From Proteiniphilum sp. (GTDB taxonomy: Bacteria > Bacteroidota > Bacteroidia > Bacteroidales > Dysgonomonadaceae), in contig JAIRSV010000077.1 in assembly GCA_031255275.1 (NCBI GenBank), forward strand, positions 1 through 5,553: a stretch of 5,553 bases of DNA, in the 5' to 3' direction. The notes beneath the pieces are model-generated. The model saw nothing but the letters and a program-made list of their open reading frames with translations. It was not told where the DNA came from and did not search any database. How positions within the stretch are numbered: the first letter of the stretch is position 1; every line of letters begins with the position of its first letter. Below, one piece after another: positions 3,238 to 5,553 of the stretch. The position numbers and the translations under genes were made by a program.

Positions 3238-5553
3238 GTGAAAATATCGAAAGTAAAAGTACGGGTTAATAAGAAGGAAGACCGAATGGTGCTGATAAGA
3301 CGCACTCAGGCGAAAGGGTCTTTGGTTTATGATCATGAGACAGGCCGGCCGGCCGGTACCGACGAAACGGATAATATTTTACCGGATCAAAAAAGAGACA
3401 GTTTCATTTTGAGTATCCAAAACCGGACTGTCCCGAAAGAGAGAATAATAAGAAACAGCCTGAAGAAAGAAGATTTCGACGAAAGGTTTTACTATGCAAT
3501 GCTGCGTATTATCAGGATTGACCGTGTCGAAATCTCCAAAGAACTTGCAGGGGCAAGCGAAGAAAAAATAAACAGCTATCTGAATCACCGGTTTAAAGAC
3601 AAAGAATTCAAATACACCCGCGGCAATGAGGAGATCAGCTTCAATCTGGCAAAATTGATCGCCGAAAGCATTCGGGTGGGGAGCGTCAGACCGATGAAAC
3701 CGTACAGGGAGTGGGCTGAGCAGTATATCCTCACCAAGTCGGAGAAGCTGAAAAAGTCGGTCAAAAACAATCGGATAGCCATCGACAATCCCGAGATAGC
3801 GGAGGATGCCGGTGCAGCCGGTTTCAGCCCGCGCAAACGGGCTTTGCTGGAATGGGAGGACGAGTTCCTGAAAAACGGTGGAAAGATCAACTTGGACGAA
3901 ATGCACAGCCTGTACGATACAGACGGTCTTGCGAAAAGCCTGAAGGAGGTGACATACACCCTCAACGACAGAGGCGGCATTGGCAATACGAACGAATATC
4001 ACCGCGATCTGAAAAAGGCTTTACAGACGCATCAGCGGAAAATATTCGGAAGCAGCGAAAACAGAATAAACCGGGATAATGTGCGGCTGTATACCTATAA
4101 TCTGGAGATAGTGAAATACCTGGAACACTATTTTCCCATAAAGAAATCGAAACGCAGCGCCACACAGGAGACAATAGAATATTACCTGGACGCCGTCAGG
4201 CTGAAAAACACCGTCCGCAAGCAACTGGAAAACGCCGTGCAAGCCAATCTGCTCAGGCAGGGGAAATTCGAGTTTCACGGCGGGGAAGACGGACGCCTGG
4301 GGAAGGGTATTGACAGCAGCAGCCTCTCGGAACAGAAGGCCGACGAAGCATTTGTCCTCTCCCTGATCGGCAGTTGCGCCTTTGCCGCCAACAATATCCG
4401 CAATATTGTCGATCCGGAGCAAACGGACGACATTTTGTTAGAAAAAAAATTAGAAAAAAGTTTACAGGAAAGCAGGGTCAACAACGATCTGTTCCGGTTC
4501 TTTTACGGATTCGACATAGACGATCGGGAGATAACCGACGATGTGTTTAAGGCAATGCGGGAAGCGGTGACAGGTATCCGGCACAACGTGGTACACTACA
4601 AGGCGCGGGCTTTGGAGGAGATATTCAGTATTGGCGAATTGCATCTTCCGGAGATTTTCAGAAACCGGATGAAAAACGAACTGAACAATGCCGGAGCCGC
4701 CCTTGCCGGACAGCTGAAAACCGGGGGAGTGCTCACCTGTTTCCCGACGGACAAGCTCAACCATTTTCTGAAGAACAACGAATTTGAACTTTACCGTTCC
4801 GTCGTACCCTTTGCTCCGGGATTCAGGAAAGTGGTGAGAGGCGGCATCAACTACCGGAACGCCGAAGGAAACGATACGTTCTACGATCTGGAACTGTCGC
4901 TCTACCGGGAGAAGGACAGCAGGAAAGAATTGTGGGAAGCCCGTTATTTTCTGTTGAAAATAATCTATAACAACCTGTTTCTGCCGCAGTTCACAAGCAA
5001 CCGCAAGGAGTTTGAAAATGCAGTGTACTATATTTTGAGAAAAAACAGGGAACAAGCCCAAAAATCGGAAAACAGACATGCTTTTGCCTTTAACGGCATC
5101 AGAAGGATGGACAGCAACGAAAGCATCACCTCCTATATGGCCCATATCCAAAGCTGTCTGGTGCTTGAAAAGAGCAGGAAAAAGAATACGGACAAAGAAG
5201 AGAGCCTCAATTTCGAGAAATTTGTTTTGCAGGTATTCATCAAAGGATTCGACACGTTTATGATGAACAACCCCACACTCGATTTCGTACGCGCCGAATT
5301 TCCGGAAGAACAGCCGGAAGGCACAAAACAGGAGAAGGCAGACCGGTTGAACCTCAGAGAAAAAGAAATTACCAAAAATATCAGGCTGAAAACAACAACC
5401 ATTCAGCCTGACAACACCGCGCACATAGCGTTCCATATCTTCTGCAAACTGCTCAACGCTTCGCATCTGAGCGCCCTGCGCAACGAAATAATCAAATACC
5501 GGAGCGCGAGAAGTACCGGCAATTACACCCATTTGCTGGCTATCATCGAGCTG
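3238..5553 (+). CDS. cas13a: Cas13a (C2c2), type VI-A CRISPR RNA-guided RNase; 3' end beyond window
   Basis: Cas13a processes its pre-crRNA and, when crRNA pairs with target RNA, cuts RNA through two HEPN domains. The 772 visible residues match Paludibacter propionicigenes Cas13a, as I recall it, nearly throughout: MKISKVKV at 1-8, EIVKYLEHYFP at 290-300, CAFAANNIRN at 380-389, PFAPGF at 524-529, YNNLFLP at 577-583, NFEKFVLQVFIKGFD at 658-672 and HIAF at 729-732. The HEPN1 motif is RHNVVH, with catalytic R448 and H453. Rough layout by analogy: N-terminal domain to about 150, helical-1 to about 345, HEPN1 from about 346, helical-2 from about 480, second part of HEPN1 near the end. About 380 residues, including HEPN2, should follow beyond the window. 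Start: GTG 3238 fits the family N-terminus, and an in-frame TAA at 3205 leaves no earlier start. No frameshift is seen. Base composition is more AT-rich than the DUF554 gene, consistent with transfer. Subtypes b, c and d fit less well. Confidence 0.97.
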   Translation, partial: MKISKVKVRVNKKEDRMVLIRRTQAKGSLVYDHETGRPAGTDETDNILPDQKRDSFILSIQNRTVPKERIIRNSLKKEDFDERFYYAMLRIIRIDRVEISKELAGASEEKINSYLNHRFKDKEFKYTRGNEEISFNLAKLIAESIRVGSVRPMKPYREWAEQYILTKSEKLKKSVKNNRIAIDNPEIAEDAGAAGFSPRKRALLEWEDEFLKNGGKINLDEMHSLYDTDGLAKSLKEVTYTLNDRGGIGNTNEYHRDLKKALQTHQRKIFGSSENRINRDNVRLYTYNLEIVKYLEHYFPIKKSKRSATQETIEYYLDAVRLKNTVRKQLENAVQANLLRQGKFEFHGGEDGRLGKGIDSSSLSEQKADEAFVLSLIGSCAFAANNIRNIVDPEQTDDILLEKKLEKSLQESRVNNDLFRFFYGFDIDDREITDDVFKAMREAVTGIRHNVVHYKARALEEIFSIGELHLPEIFRNRMKNELNNAGAALAGQLKTGGVLTCFPTDKLNHFLKNNEFELYRSVVPFAPGFRKVVRGGINYRNAEGNDTFYDLELSLYREKDSRKELWEARYFLLKIIYNNLFLPQFTSNRKEFENAVYYILRKNREQAQKSENRHAFAFNGIRRMDSNESITSYMAHIQSCLVLEKSRKKNTDKEESLNFEKFVLQVFIKGFDTFMMNNPTLDFVRAEFPEEQPEGTKQEKADRLNLREKEITKNIRLKTTTIQPDNTAHIAFHIFCKLLNASHLSALRNEIIKYRSARSTGNYTHLLAIIEL

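Noticed and set aside
3379..4422. Several minus-strand frames of 70-207 codons
   Set aside because: All are antisense to cas13a, overlap one another and show no protein-like conservation.
4462..5532. Minus-strand open frame of 356 codons
   Set aside because: It lies wholly antisense to cas13a, whose plus-strand product matches a known family throughout. The minus product has no recognisable domain, so it is a shadow frame.
3238..5553. Cas13b, Cas13c or Cas13d as alternative identity
   Set aside because: The order of conserved segments and the length to the first R-x4-H motif match Cas13a of Paludibacter. Cas13b has a different architecture with HEPN domains near both ends, and Cas13d is shorter.

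Overview
The window looks like a piece of a Bacteroidota (probably Bacteroidales) chromosome. Three things point that way. The right-hand gene is a Cas13a that closely matches, from memory, the Cas13a of Paludibacter propionicigenes. Two Bacteroidota-type -7 promoter boxes (TAnnTTTG) stand where promoters are expected. An intergenic repeat of the GTCATTTCGACC...GGAGAAATCT kind, familiar from Bacteroidota genomes, lies near the left end. Start sites lack clear Shine-Dalgarno sequences, also usual for this phylum. All family assignments come from reading the sequence; no search was run.

Left part (1-730) is gene-poor. It holds an 18-bp perfect inverted repeat (1-18 / 161-178) enclosing two perfect hairpins, a third GC-rich hairpin overlapping its right arm, a four-copy ATGTGATG tandem repeat, the dispersed GTCATTTCGACC repeat, and a strong 14-bp-stem hairpin (378-410) that is a good terminator for leftward transcription. 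A doubtful 46-codon reading frame lies at 488-628.

Centre-left (732-2290) is read leftward. A 325-residue hypothetical protein (one membrane segment, helical region, beta-rich domain, C-terminal coiled coil) sits at 732-1709. Upstream of it is a striking array of 21-bp units (1784-2019), each carrying a run of 7-8 T. The period is exact, so all frames stay open through the array; on the minus strand it reads either as (GDKKNLP)n or as an amphipathic (VIKKISQ)n heptad. Upstream of the array come several perfect palindromes and a minus-strand TAnnTTTG box at 2283-2290. This may encode a repeat protein, a structured leader RNA, or both.

Right part (2461-5553) is read rightward. A TAnnTTTG box precedes a DUF554 (YdfK/YqgA-like) membrane protein at 2487-3164. 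After 73 bases comes the most important feature, a cas13a gene (type VI-A CRISPR effector), starting at a GTG at 3238 and open to the window end. The 772 visible residues include the first HEPN R-x4-H motif (R448/H453). Roughly the last third, with HEPN2, runs off the window, and no CRISPR array or cas1/cas2 is visible. In a complete system Cas13a would process its own crRNA and cut RNA when guided; the membrane protein beside it has no known link to that job.
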